Shown in pieces: positions 38,684 through 47,720 of a stretch of DNA of 64,000 nt; the first letter of the stretch is position 1, and the number at the start of each line of letters is the position of its first letter. The notes beneath the pieces are model-generated. The model was given only the letters and a program-made list of their open reading frames with translations, was not told the origin of the DNA and did no database searches. The stretch lies in NCBI RefSeq assembly GCF_011405515.1, contig NZ_AP022671.1:3162001-3226000 (forward strand), in the 5' to 3' direction. Origin of the DNA: Nitrospira sp. KM1 (GTDB taxonomy: Bacteria; Nitrospirota; Nitrospiria; Nitrospirales; Nitrospiraceae). The translations under genes were made by a program, and so were the position numbers.

Positions 38684-40627
38684 ATGTCAATTTTGAAGAC
38701 TATCCATAGCCCGGCGGACTTAAAGAAGGTCCCTGCTTCTAAATTTCCAGCCCTATGTCAGGAAATCCGTGAGCAGATCATCGGGGTTGTCTCCAATGTA
38801 GGAGGCCATCTGGCGTCCAATCTTGGCGTGGTCGAATTGACGGTCGCGCTTCATTATCTGCTGGATACACCTCAGGATAAAATTGTTTGGGATACAAGTA
38901 ACCAGGCCTACACGCACAAGCTGTTGACCGGGCGACGGGAGCAGTTTCATACACTCCGGCAGTATGGAGGGTTAAGCGGGTTCTGTAAACGTGAAGAAAG
39001 CACGTACGATACGTTCAACGCGGGCCACGCAGGGACCGGGGTCTCGGCAGCTTATGGCATGGTGGAAGCCAGAGAGCAGTTAGGGCAGAACCACAAAGTC
39101 GTCTGCATCGTTGGTGACGGGGCCATGACTGCTGGGATGACTCTGGAGGGACTGCACCACGCAGGAGGATTGGCAAAAGATTTTCTGGTGATATTGAACG
39201 ATAACCAGATGTCGATTTCGAAGAATGTCGGAGCGATTTCCTCGTATCTTAACCGGACGTTCACCGGTGAGTTCTATACGAAGATGCGGGAAGAAACCGG
39301 ACAACTGTTGGCGAAGATCCCTCACATTGGTCAGGATGTCCAGAAGCTGGCTCGGCGTGCGGAGGAGCTTGCCAGGGGAGCGATTCTCCCCGGACTGTTG
39401 TTTGAGGAGCTCGGTTTCCGTTATGCGGGACCGATCGACGGGCACAATTTCGAGCATCTCCTCCCGACCCTGGAAAACGCGTTGAAGATGAAGGGGCCGG
39501 TCCTGCTTCACGTCATTACGAAAAAGGGGTTGGGGTATGAGCCCGCAGTCCAAAACCCCGTCTGGTTTCATGCTTGTCCCGCATTCGTCCAGGAGACCGG
39601 CGCTCCCGCAAAGAAAGCCGCACGCCCCTCCTACACTCAAATGGCCATCGAGTCTTTGGTCAAGCTGGCACGGGAAGACAAACGGATCGTGGCGATCACT
39701 GCCGCGATGTGTGAGGGGACGGGGCTGAATGCATTTGAAAAGGAATTTCCAGACCGCCTGTACGACGTAGGCATTGCCGAGCAGCATGCCGTCACCTTTG
39801 CTGCAGGGCTTGCGACGCAAGGCATGCGGCCGGTTGTGGCGATGTATGCCACATTCCTGCAGCGCGCCTATGACCAGGTGGTGCACGACGTGGCCACCCA
39901 GAATTTACCCGTGACCTTTTGCATCGACCGCGGCGGTTTGGTGGCCGAAGATGGCACGACCCATCATGGTGCCTTCGATTATGCCTACCTAAGGCATATG
40001 CCCAATATGGTCATCATGGCACCCAAGGACGAGAATGAACTTCAGCATATGCTCAAGACGTGCGTCACATACGATGGGCCGGCTTCGGTGCGTTATCCCC
40101 GCGGAGTGAGCCTGGGGGTCGAAATGGATCGCGTCCCGACCGCTCTCCCAGTCGGCAAAGGAGAACTGCTGCGAGATGGTCATGAAGTGGCCATCATGGC
40201 TATCGGAGTTCCTGTCTGGCATGCGGTGAAAGCTGCCGAACGGCTTAGTGCCGAAGGCATTTCGACGGCGGTCATTAATGCCCGGTTCGTGAAGCCTCTC
40301 GACAAGGATCTCATCGTGAGCATTGCCAAGAAGGTACGGTATGTTGTGACGGTCGAAGAAGGCTGCAAAATGGGAGGATTTGGGTCAGCGGTTCTCGAAA
40401 CCTTGTCGGATGCCGGAGTCGGGGGACTCAAGACCAAAATCCTCGGACTTCCCGATTGGTATATCGAGCAGGGTCCGCAAGACCTCCTCCGCGAACGGTA
40501 TGGGTTGACGCCGGAAGGTATCTACAACAGTGTGAAAGAGCTCGTGGGGGATGGCGCGGTTTCGCTGCAGGATGGAATGCCGTCGATGGCAGGACATCTT
40601 CCTCACGGGGATGAACAAGGAAGTTAG
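38684..40627 (+). CDS. dxs: 1-deoxy-D-xylulose-5-phosphate synthase
   Basis: The 647-residue thiamine diphosphate enzyme has the DXS features: GGHLASNLGVVELTVALHY, the ThDP motif GDGAMTAGMTLEGLHHAGG followed by NDNQMSIS, DVGIAEQHAVTFAAGLA and the C-terminal transketolase domain VEEGCKMGGFGSAV. It condenses pyruvate and glyceraldehyde 3-phosphate, the first MEP step. The ATG at 38684 follows aaaggagctt. A TTGACA at 38560-38565 upstream lacks a good -10. The gene ends within or next to the ispG start. Confidence 0.97.
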   Translation: MSILKTIHSPADLKKVPASKFPALCQEIREQIIGVVSNVGGHLASNLGVVELTVALHYLLDTPQDKIVWDTSNQAYTHKLLTGRREQFHTLRQYGGLSGFCKREESTYDTFNAGHAGTGVSAAYGMVEAREQLGQNHKVVCIVGDGAMTAGMTLEGLHHAGGLAKDFLVILNDNQMSISKNVGAISSYLNRTFTGEFYTKMREETGQLLAKIPHIGQDVQKLARRAEELARGAILPGLLFEELGFRYAGPIDGHNFEHLLPTLENALKMKGPVLLHVITKKGLGYEPAVQNPVWFHACPAFVQETGAPAKKAARPSYTQMAIESLVKLAREDKRIVAITAAMCEGTGLNAFEKEFPDRLYDVGIAEQHAVTFAAGLATQGMRPVVAMYATFLQRAYDQVVHDVATQNLPVTFCIDRGGLVAEDGTTHHGAFDYAYLRHMPNMVIMAPKDENELQHMLKTCVTYDGPASVRYPRGVSLGVEMDRVPTALPVGKGELLRDGHEVAIMAIGVPVWHAVKAAERLSAEGISTAVINARFVKPLDKDLIVSIAKKVRYVVTVEEGCKMGGFGSAVLETLSDAGVGGLKTKILGLPDWYIEQGPQDLLRERYGLTPEGIYNSVKELVGDGAVSLQDGMPSMAGHLPHGDEQGS

Positions 40628-41819
40628 CCTCACGCTCATGCATATTACACGACGGAAAACGAGGCAAATCACGGTCGGAAAGATCAAGGTCGGCGGGGAT
40701 GCCCCCGTGTCGGTCCAGTCGATGTGTTCGACGGACACTCGCGATATCGCCGCCACGATCGAGCAGATCCACCAACTCGAGACCGCCGGCTGCGAGGTTA
40801 TTCGTGTTGCTGTTCCGGACGAAGATGCTGCAGCGGCTCTGCCGAAGATCAAGGCCGCGATGGCAGTGCCGCTGATTGCGGACATTCATTTTGATCACCG
40901 GCTCGCGCTGAAGGCCGCAGCCGTCGTGGATTGTGTCCGGATTAACCCTGGCAATATCGGCGCCTGGTGGAAGGTGGAAGAAGTCATCAAGGCTGTGAAT
41001 GATCACGGGATCCCGATTCGGGTCGGCGTCAACGGCGGATCGCTTGAACGGCCTCTGTTGGACAAATACGGTTGGCCGTCGCCGGAGGCATTGGCTGAGT
41101 CGGCGCTGAACGCCGTGCATGCGTTGGAGGACGTCGGTTTTACCAACATGAAGGTGTCCCTCAAAGCCTCTGACGTCCACCATGCGATCGATGCCTATTG
41201 GTTGTTTGCGCATCAGTCGAACTATCCCTTGCACATCGGAATCACTGAAGCGGGTACCGCGATGACCGGAGCCGTCAAATCGTCCATGGGGCTCGGTTTT
41301 CTCTTGTCGCAAGGAATTGGAGATACACTCAGGGTCTCGCTCGCCGCCGATCCGGTTGAAGAAGTGAAAGTCGGATTCGAAATCCTCAAGTCCCTTGAGC
41401 TTCGCCATAGGGGCATCAATGTGATTGCCTGTCCTACATGCGGACGAGTCGAGATCGATGTCGTGCGAATGGCCAACGAATTGGAAAAGAAGCTTGGCCA
41501 CATCAAAACTCCGCTCAACGTATCGGTGCTCGGCTGCGTCGTCAACGGCATCGGTGAAGGGAAAGAAGCCGATATCGGGATCGCGGGCGGGGAAGGAAAA
41601 GGAATTCTCTTCAAGAAAGGCAAACTCGTTCGCAAGGTGCCGATGGAAGAACTCATGGATACGCTCATTCAGGAAGTGGAGTCGCTTGCCAAGGAAAAAG
41701 AAGCCGAAGGTAACGGCGAAGTCGTCGAGCGTGCGGATGAGGGCTGGGAACCCCTCATCGCCGGATCAGATCAACCCTCCACGCTCGGGAAAGAAATTCC
41801 CGTTCTTCCCAACCGCTAG
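40611..41819 (+). CDS. ispG: 4-hydroxy-3-methylbut-2-en-1-yl diphosphate synthase
   Basis: From ATG 40611 (17 bases inside dxs) the protein has 402 residues; ATG 40638 is the alternative. IspG motifs include RRKTRQITVGKIKVGGDAPVSVQSM, IADIHFDHRLAL, RINPGNIG and the cluster cysteines C274 and C277 (IACPTCGR) and C309 (VLGCVVNGIGEGKEAD) with Glu316. It converts MEcPP to HMBPP. The overlap with dxs indicates coexpression of the first and a late step of the MEP pathway. The acidic tail of about 40 residues is variable in the family. Confidence 0.96.
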   Translation: MNKEVSLTLMHITRRKTRQITVGKIKVGGDAPVSVQSMCSTDTRDIAATIEQIHQLETAGCEVIRVAVPDEDAAAALPKIKAAMAVPLIADIHFDHRLALKAAAVVDCVRINPGNIGAWWKVEEVIKAVNDHGIPIRVGVNGGSLERPLLDKYGWPSPEALAESALNAVHALEDVGFTNMKVSLKASDVHHAIDAYWLFAHQSNYPLHIGITEAGTAMTGAVKSSMGLGFLLSQGIGDTLRVSLAADPVEEVKVGFEILKSLELRHRGINVIACPTCGRVEIDVVRMANELEKKLGHIKTPLNVSVLGCVVNGIGEGKEADIGIAGGEGKGILFKKGKLVRKVPMEELMDTLIQEVESLAKEKEAEGNGEVVERADEGWEPLIAGSDQPSTLGKEIPVLPNR

Positions 41820-41856
41820 ACCGGTCCATCCTGGTAGCTACCGCCATGCGCGAAAG

Positions 41857-41886
41857 TTGAGATGCCGAAACCAGGCCCGTTATAAT
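41857..41886 (+). promoter_or_regulatory. Promoter of tRNA-Cys
   Basis: TTGAGA at 41857-41862, an 18-base spacer and a perfect TATAAT at 41881-41886 end eight bases before the mature tRNA 5' end. Confidence 0.7.
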
Positions 41887-41894
41887 GGCTGCGT

Positions 41895-41969
41895 GGCGCC
41901 GTACCCAAGTGGTAAGGGAGCAGTCTGCAAAACTGCGATGCAGCGGTTCGAACCCGCTCGGCGCCTCCA
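41895..41969 (+). tRNA. tRNA-Cys(GCA)
   Basis: The cloverleaf is complete: acceptor GGCGCCG pairs with CGGCGCC, the anticodon stem GCAGT/ACTGC closes loop CTGCAAA with anticodon GCA, and the T arm contains GGTTCGAAC. The 3' TCCA is encoded. The length is 75 bases. Confidence 0.96.
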
Positions 41970-42092
41970 TTCCAGCTTTTTCCGAGATTGACTATCGCTC
42001 CGCTTCTTTTGTCGTAGGTCGACGTATTGAGGGCAGCATAAAGTATCCCTAAGGGCGGCTGTTGTGTTGGTGGACTTACGAGGTGTGCGAAA

Positions 42093-42121
42093 TTGACCCT
42101 CCTCTGAGGGAATGTTAAAAT
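42093..42121 (+). promoter_or_regulatory. Promoter of hpnH
   Basis: TTGACC at 42093-42098, exactly 17 bases, then TAAAAT at 42116-42121, about 75 bases before the hpnH ATG. Confidence 0.6.
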
Positions 42122-42197
42122 CTCGCACGTTAGGATTCCTCGATCGTATCACACGCTGCAGCGCCTCGTATAAAAGCGCACTACGGAGGAGAGTGGA

Positions 42198-43214
42198 ATG
42201 GGTGTTCCCCTTTCGCAAATGGTTACCGTGTCAAAGTACGTGCTGACTCAAAGACTCCGCGGCGTGGCGCGCTATCCCCTCGTATTGATGCTGGAGCCTC
42301 TTTTCCGGTGTAATCTTGCCTGCGCGGGGTGTGGCAAGATTCAGTATCCGGACCATGTTCTCGACAAGCGATTGACTCCCGATCAATGCTGGGCCGCCGC
42401 GGAGGAATGCGGGGCTCCGATCGTCAGTATTCCAGGAGGGGAGCCCCTGATTCATCCGGAAATCGCGAAGATCGTCGAAGGACTCGTGGCGCAAAAACGA
42501 TACGTGTACCTGTGCACCAATGCGATCCTGCTTGAGCGAAAACTTGACGAGTACAAACCCTCGAAGTTCCTCACGTTCAGTGTCCACATGGATGGACTCA
42601 AGCCCGAGCATGATCTGGCCGTGTGTCGGGACGGGGTCTACGATGTCGCAGTCAAGGCGATCAAGGCTGCTCTCAAGCGGGGCCATCGCGTGACGACCAA
42701 TACGACTCTCTTCGACGATGCCAACCCCGAACGAGTCAGAAAGTTCTTCGACGAGATGATGAAACTCGGGGTCGAGGGCATGATGATTTCCCCCGGCTAC
42801 AGTTACCAGAAGGCGCCGGACCAACAGCATTTTTTGAAACGATCGAGGACTCGAGAGTTGTTCTCGCGAATTCTGAGCAAGCCCGAACGCGGCTGGCAAT
42901 TCAATCAATCGCCGCTGTTTTTGGATTTCCTCATGGGGAACCGGGATTATGAGTGCACACCATGGGGAAACCCGACGTACAATGTATTCGGTTGGCAGAA
43001 GCCCTGCTACCTGTTGCAGGAGGGATATGCCAAGACGTTTCGTGAGTTGATGGAAACGACGAAATGGGATCAGTATGGATCTTCCAAGAACGAAAAGTGC
43101 GCGGACTGCATGGTGCATTGTGGCTATGAAGCCTCGGCCGTCCAAGATACCTTTGGCACCCTTTCAGGATTCAGCCGCACGGTGAAGCTGACGCTCCTGC
43201 CGACCTCCAGATAA
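42198..43214 (+). CDS. hpnH: Hopanoid biosynthesis radical SAM protein HpnH (adenosylhopane synthase)
   Basis: The 338-residue radical SAM enzyme has C38, C42 and C45 in LFRCNLACAGCGKIQYP, then the SAM-binding SIPGGEPLIHPEI. The C-terminal region has MMISPGYSYQKAPDQQ and a cysteine-rich EKCADCMVHCGYEASAV. The whole pattern is that of HpnH, which joins a 5'-deoxyadenosyl group to diploptene to give adenosylhopane, the substrate of HpnG. The ATG at 42198 follows ggaggagag. It has its own promoter, and a small unknown gene follows after one base. Confidence 0.94.
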   Translation: MGVPLSQMVTVSKYVLTQRLRGVARYPLVLMLEPLFRCNLACAGCGKIQYPDHVLDKRLTPDQCWAAAEECGAPIVSIPGGEPLIHPEIAKIVEGLVAQKRYVYLCTNAILLERKLDEYKPSKFLTFSVHMDGLKPEHDLAVCRDGVYDVAVKAIKAALKRGHRVTTNTTLFDDANPERVRKFFDEMMKLGVEGMMISPGYSYQKAPDQQHFLKRSRTRELFSRILSKPERGWQFNQSPLFLDFLMGNRDYECTPWGNPTYNVFGWQKPCYLLQEGYAKTFRELMETTKWDQYGSSKNEKCADCMVHCGYEASAVQDTFGTLSGFSRTVKLTLLPTSR

Positions 43215-43215
43215 C

Positions 43216-43611
43216 ATGACCGATACAAAGGATCACAGCGCGGCGGCGGGAGCCGCCTCGCTGGAAGGACGCACGTTTCGTCCGACATCCCCGCAAGAGT
43301 TAACGGAAGCTGTCGAACTCGCATTCGATTATCGTGGGGATGTCACCCTGTACACGACGTCTGGCCAATTGATCACAGGGTACATTTTCAACCGCGATGC
43401 CACAGGGATCTCCCCCTATCTGGAAATATTTCCTTCCGGCGAATCCGCAGCTTGTCGGATTAACTACAACCAAATTGCCAGTATCGCTTTTACAGGGCAA
43501 GACACTGCGTCAGGGAAGTCCTGGGAAGCTTGGATGGCCAAGAAAGAGTCCGAACGACAGGCTGAAACCCGGCGTGTGGCCACCGATGCAGAGTCTCGCG
43601 GCCATCTCTAA
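43216..43611 (+). CDS. Small unknown protein cotranscribed with hpnH
   Basis: The 131-residue soluble protein starts at ATG 43216, two bases after the hpnH stop. I do not recognise a named family. The middle (about residues 30-95) is strand-rich, with VTLYTTSGQLITGYIFNRDATGISPYLEIFP and INYNQIASIAFTGQDTASGKSWEAWMAKK, which reads like a small beta-barrel (Sm- or WYL-like) followed by a charged helix. There is no signal peptide. Tight spacing with hpnH suggests a linked role in hopanoid side-chain synthesis or regulation; this is inference from position only. Confidence 0.7.
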   Translation: MTDTKDHSAAAGAASLEGRTFRPTSPQELTEAVELAFDYRGDVTLYTTSGQLITGYIFNRDATGISPYLEIFPSGESAACRINYNQIASIAFTGQDTASGKSWEAWMAKKESERQAETRRVATDAESRGHL

Positions 43612-43719
43612 CGTGGATCCTCTGTTCATTGTCGAGCATCATCCCCTCCTCGCGGATTCTAAACCCCATCAATATCCTCAAAATCTGCATTTCTCTAATG
43701 CGATGAGGACCTCCTCTCG

Positions 43720-43748
43720 TTGACAAAGATAGGGTCCTATGTTAGAAG
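43720..43748 (+). promoter_or_regulatory. Sigma70-type promoter upstream of the 43.9 kb gene
   Basis: Perfect TTGACA at 43720-43725, a 17-base spacer and TAGAAG at 43743-43748. It may also serve the electron-transfer operon that starts at 44591. Confidence 0.5.
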
Positions 43749-43877
43749 AGCGGCCTCAAAATTGGGTACGCTTGGCCCACGGAATTTCGTTGCCTGGCAG
43801 ACGTAGCGGAGGCTTCGGGGCACGATAGTCGTCGGTCAGAAGCGGCCCGGGGTGATTTTGTCGTCGCACAGGGGACA

Positions 43878-44390
43878 TTGACATCGTTACGATGGGTTGC
43901 AGTGCTTGCGGCGGCTCTCGTGTTTTCGCCTCTCATAGCCGTGGCGACGCACGAGGCCGACCATCGGTTCACTGTCGAAGGTTTTGTCTGTGGTCCTGAT
44001 GGAAAGGGAAGTGCTGACGCCGATGTCATGGTGAAGGATACCAAGATTTCCTACGGTCAAGTCGTAAAGACCGATGGAAACGGGTATTACAAGGCTACCT
44101 TTCACCTGCACAATGACAATCTTGGTGATCCGCTCCTCGTCGAGGCGAACGGACAGCAACAGGAGCAAAAAGTTCAGTTTGATCCCAAGGACCTGGAGTC
44201 GGAACGCAAAATTCAGGTCCATTTTGGGCAAGGATGTATTCGCGACGTCGGGGGGCCTCCGGTGTGGGTGTACGCGGGGCTCGGAGTCGGCGTTCTGGCA
44301 GTGGCAGGCATCATCGGGAAGAAGATGGTGCGTTCATGGCGGAAACAGGGTCAGAAGAGAGGAAAGTCTCAAGGTAAACGGAAGAAATAA
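43878..44390 (+). CDS. Exported protein with carboxypeptidase-regulatory-like domain and C-terminal anchor
   Basis: The 170-residue protein starts with TTG at 43878, which keeps a full signal peptide (VAVLAAALVFSPLIAVATHE). Residues 30-110 look like a small beta-sandwich of the carboxypeptidase regulatory type: FTVEGFVCGPDGKGSADADVMVKD and KTDGNGYYKATFHLHN. A transmembrane helix (about residues 134-152) and a very basic cytoplasmic tail follow (RSWRKQGQKRGKSQGKRKK). It is probably an inner-membrane protein facing the periplasm. It lies 200 bases before the electron-transfer operon and may be associated with it. Confidence 0.7.
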   Translation: MTSLRWVAVLAAALVFSPLIAVATHEADHRFTVEGFVCGPDGKGSADADVMVKDTKISYGQVVKTDGNGYYKATFHLHNDNLGDPLLVEANGQQQEQKVQFDPKDLESERKIQVHFGQGCIRDVGGPPVWVYAGLGVGVLAVAGIIGKKMVRSWRKQGQKRGKSQGKRKK

Positions 44391-44590
44391 CCGAGGCGGA
44401 TCGTGGGGCTGTTGCGCACCTCGCCGTATCGGTCGGATGACATGGCGGGAACATTGCGCGTGGCTTCAATGGATTCGTGAGAATTGGCGCTTTTGCAGAG
44501 GTTGGCATTCACCTTGGCGAAAGCGCTTTTTTTTGGCCGGAAATCATATTTTTTGAAAGCGGTGGGGGAAAGAAAGGAGCTCGAATCCGT

Positions 44591-45097
44591 ATGAAAATCA
44601 TTCAATGGGCTTTCTTGGCTGGAGTGGGATTGGCGTTTGCCGGCTGTGGTGGAGAGGGCGGCGGTGAAGGACCGATTGTTCCGCCTCCTCCTGCCCCGGC
44701 TGAATACGCGGACAAGCACATGCCGGCTGGTTGGTGGGCGGACGCGGCCAAAGTAGAAGAGGGGCGCAAGCTGTTCATCGGTGAAACCAATCCGGACGTG
44801 AACTGCGCAAGCTGCCATGGAAAAGATGGCAAGCCGGTCAAGGCCGGTGCGCGGGACTTTCGAAACGGCGAGCGGATGAAGCTATATTCAGATTCCGTGT
44901 GGTTCTGGCGTATCTCGGAAGGTGTACCAAACACGAAGATGAAAGCTTGGAAGAGCAAGCTCTCTGATGAAGATCGTTGGAAGCTCGTCCTCTTTGAACG
45001 GAGTTTTGGACTCTCCGGCAAGGCCTGGGATGCGGACAAGAAGCAATGGGCTGATGCGGGAACGGTCAAGGTCGCAGCGGCTGAGTCCGTGAAGTAA
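44591..45097 (+). CDS. Monoheme c-type cytochrome lipoprotein
   Basis: The 168-residue protein starts at ATG 44591 after aaaggagc. The lipoprotein signal ends FAGC, with Cys19 lipidated, and a Gly/Pro-rich linker follows. The heme site is C72-A-S-C75-H76, and Met117 in NTKMKAW is the probable sixth ligand. It is anchored to a membrane and faces the periplasm. It is the first gene of a ten-gene same-strand cluster containing bc-complex and bd-like subunits, and probably acts as electron acceptor or donor in that assembly. Confidence 0.9.
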   Translation: MKIIQWAFLAGVGLAFAGCGGEGGGEGPIVPPPPAPAEYADKHMPAGWWADAAKVEEGRKLFIGETNPDVNCASCHGKDGKPVKAGARDFRNGERMKLYSDSVWFWRISEGVPNTKMKAWKSKLSDEDRWKLVLFERSFGLSGKAWDADKKQWADAGTVKVAAAESVK

Positions 45098-45150
45098 TCG
45101 AAGCTGGCGGATCGAACACTCGTGACTGTAGTAGGAGGGCGGCGAGTATT

Positions 45151-46854
45151 ATGAAAACCTGGCAGCGCGGTCTCTTAGCATTGTTTGCGCTCGTGGCGTT
45201 GTGGGGAGGCACAGCCTATGCGCAGGCTCCCGGCGCCCCACCGGTTGAGTTTCCCTATACGGGAAACCGGACCGCCGTCTGGATCGTCGCCCAACTGCAC
45301 ATTCTCTTCGCCGGCTTTATTCTGGGCGCCCCGATCTTCGTCGTGATTTCCGAATGGCTCGGCTATCGGAAGCAGGATCCCCGGTACGACAGGTTGGCGA
45401 AGGAAGTCACCAAGGTAACCGTCATTTTGTACAGTATGACGGCGCTGACGGGTGGGCTGTTTATCTTTGTCCTCCTGGCCACCTATCCGCAATTCACGAC
45501 GTGGCTCATCAATCACTTCTTCATCGTGTTTGCAGTCATCTACCCGCTGCTCTTCATCGGGGAGACATTCGTCCTGTACATGTATTTCTACACCTGGGAT
45601 GCGTGGAAGGGGAATAAGAAAGCCCGTCATATCGCGCTCGGTGTGCTGTTGAACCTGATTGGAACGATTACGCTGTTCGTGATCGACGGGCCGACCTCGT
45701 TCATGAACACCCCCGTCAAAGCGGAGGGCATTTCGCCGCAAGAATTTCTTGCGACGGCCACGATCTGGGACAAGATTTTCAATTACAGCTGGATGCCTCT
45801 CAACTTGCACCGTCTTGTCGGGAATGTGACGTTCGGAGGATTCGTCGCCGGCCTCATCGCCGCCTACATGTACATGGGGGCGGACAAAGAGGAAGAGCGT
45901 TCCTACTATGACTGGATGGGGTTCGTCGGCAATCTAATCGGTGTCGGTGCGCTGTTGTTCCTTCCTTTCATGGGCTACCTCCTTGCCTACGAACTCTGTG
46001 ACTATGACGCCTCCATCTGTCCGTATATGATGGCCGATCAGCTCTCGATGTTCTTTGAAATGCAGGGCGCCATGATCGGACTCATCTTTTTGGCCAGCAA
46101 CTATTACATCTGGTTGAGCATGAAGCGGATCGAAGGCGTCGAGAAAGTCCGTATGACCATTCTCGCGCCTATCGTCATGATTGCGCTGCCTCTGATCATG
46201 ACCAAAGTCCTCACCGACTATCCGGCCCCGGATCCAACGTCGCTCGTCTTCTTGCTCCCGCTCCTCTTAGCGCCTGTCATCCTCGGCAGGTTCATTCCTG
46301 TGACAGTTTCCGCCCGCACCGTCATCAAAGTGGGATTCTTGATGGTCGTGGTCGGCAACGCCATCTGGATGACTCCCCACGGCTTTGTGCCAACGGGAGC
46401 GAAGCTCGTCGCCGAGCTGGAGTTGCCGTCCGACTGGAATTTTCTGGCCCTGATGCCGGCGAAAAACTCCGCAGCGTTCACGCTGGTGTTTGTCACCGTC
46501 GTCAATTATGTGATTTATAACCGGGCCATCAGCCAGGGGACCATTGTTTGGGGACGAATCGATTTCGTCTCACAGTTCGTCCTGATCTTCCTTGCATTCA
46601 GCGCGATTTGGACCATGGGATTGATGGGCGCCGTGCGCTCGCTCCTGCGGAAGTACTTCCATACATATAACCTGTTGCCCGATTTCACGGCGGAATCATT
46701 CACGCCGACATTATCCTATTCGGCCTGGTGGATTACTGCCATCACCGTCGTCTTTTACGGCGTCGTCAGCTTTGCGATTTTGGTCACCTTACGGGCATCA
46801 CATCCCAAAGACCACGTTCCGGAAGGGAGCCCCGTTCCTGCCGGAGCCAAGTAG
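45151..46854 (+). CDS. Cytochrome bd-like (CydA-type) membrane protein, copy 1
   Basis: The 567-residue protein has an N-terminal signal-like helix and then about 13-14 transmembrane helices. CydA-type features are His50 in VAQLHILFAGF (position of the heme b595 ligand), Glu138 in FIGETFVLYMYFYTWDAW (proton-path Glu region) and His220 in NLHRLVGNVTFGG (heme b558 ligand position). A long Q-loop as in canonical CydA is not apparent, and no cydB is present in the cluster. A tail ends HPKDHVPEGSPV. It is related to, but distinct from, true bd oxidase subunit I. Whether it reduces oxygen or only oxidises quinol or carries electrons is unknown. A second copy lies at 50800. Confidence 0.85.
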   Translation: MKTWQRGLLALFALVALWGGTAYAQAPGAPPVEFPYTGNRTAVWIVAQLHILFAGFILGAPIFVVISEWLGYRKQDPRYDRLAKEVTKVTVILYSMTALTGGLFIFVLLATYPQFTTWLINHFFIVFAVIYPLLFIGETFVLYMYFYTWDAWKGNKKARHIALGVLLNLIGTITLFVIDGPTSFMNTPVKAEGISPQEFLATATIWDKIFNYSWMPLNLHRLVGNVTFGGFVAGLIAAYMYMGADKEEERSYYDWMGFVGNLIGVGALLFLPFMGYLLAYELCDYDASICPYMMADQLSMFFEMQGAMIGLIFLASNYYIWLSMKRIEGVEKVRMTILAPIVMIALPLIMTKVLTDYPAPDPTSLVFLLPLLLAPVILGRFIPVTVSARTVIKVGFLMVVVGNAIWMTPHGFVPTGAKLVAELELPSDWNFLALMPAKNSAAFTLVFVTVVNYVIYNRAISQGTIVWGRIDFVSQFVLIFLAFSAIWTMGLMGAVRSLLRKYFHTYNLLPDFTAESFTPTLSYSAWWITAITVVFYGVVSFAILVTLRASHPKDHVPEGSPVPAGAK

Positions 46855-46912
46855 TCGCCGTATGATATGAATGGTTGGTGAGTAGACTTGAGCATTACGC
46901 ACGAGGAGTTTT

Positions 46913-47719
46913 ATGGGTAAGGCAATGTTGAAGATCGTCACGGGTTTGGTCATCGGTGTCGTGCTGTGGGTCGTCACAATGGCACTGGAATTCCCGCCGG
47001 TGTTCCGCTGGCTGTTTTTTGGCTATGCCATGCTGGGGACCGTCGTGTTTTTGATTCTCGACGCGCCGAATCTGAAGCCGATGAGCGGGGTCAAGGCGGT
47101 CGGGGCATTGCTGGTCTTTTACGCCGTCATGTGTACGGTCTACATCGCCGGAGCTTCATTGTGGCCGCAGTACGATCCGGAAGACGAAAAGGGAAAGATC
47201 GACAAAATCCTCAAGCCCAAACGCGCTGCGACTGAGCAAGGGAAGGCCGACGAGTTGATCGCCCGTGCCAAGGCGCTCGATGAGCAGGCCAAGGCATTGG
47301 CGGAACGGATCAAGGCGCTGGGCGGCGATCAAGCTTCCGGTGCTCAGGCGGCCGGGGGGCCGGGGGCCCCGCCCTCAACGACGGGTGCGGCCGGTGGCGA
47401 TATTCTCAAAATCGGTGAAGATCAGTGGCAACTGCAAGAATGTTACAACTGCCACAAGCTCAAGGGTGAAGGTGGAAAGAAGCGGGGTCCCGAGCTCGAC
47501 AATATCGGCAGCTACCTGACCGTCGACGATATCAAGCAGAAAATTCTCGATCCGAAAAGCTGGATGGCCGAAGGATTCGAGAAGGAGTTTGAAAAAGGCA
47601 AAATGCCGGACAAGTACAAGGACCTCATGGAAGAGAAGGACGTGGTGGCTCTTGCCACCTGGCTCGTGACCTTCAAGGATACGTCGGTGAACACGCCGAA
47701 ACCCATCAAGAAAAAATAG
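46913..47719 (+). CDS. Membrane protein with coiled coil and C-terminal cytochrome c domain
   Basis: The 268-residue protein starts at ATG 46913 after cgaggag. Three transmembrane helices (about 8-25, 33-50 and 62-80) are followed by a charged helical segment (92-137, Ala/Lys/Glu rich, likely coiled coil), a Gly/Ala/Pro linker (140-162) and a monoheme c domain with C177-Y-N-C180-H181. Met in GKMPDKYKD is a possible sixth ligand. I know no exact family for the whole protein. The Rieske gene starts one base after its stop codon, so it is probably a structural and electron-carrying part of the bc-type complex. Confidence 0.85.
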   Translation: MGKAMLKIVTGLVIGVVLWVVTMALEFPPVFRWLFFGYAMLGTVVFLILDAPNLKPMSGVKAVGALLVFYAVMCTVYIAGASLWPQYDPEDEKGKIDKILKPKRAATEQGKADELIARAKALDEQAKALAERIKALGGDQASGAQAAGGPGAPPSTTGAAGGDILKIGEDQWQLQECYNCHKLKGEGGKKRGPELDNIGSYLTVDDIKQKILDPKSWMAEGFEKEFEKGKMPDKYKDLMEEKDVVALATWLVTFKDTSVNTPKPIKKK

Positions 47720-47720
47720 C

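Noticed and set aside
44400-44590. T-rich run near 44525-44535 as a terminator before the cytochrome cluster
   Set aside because: The preceding stem is only three bases long; too weak to support.
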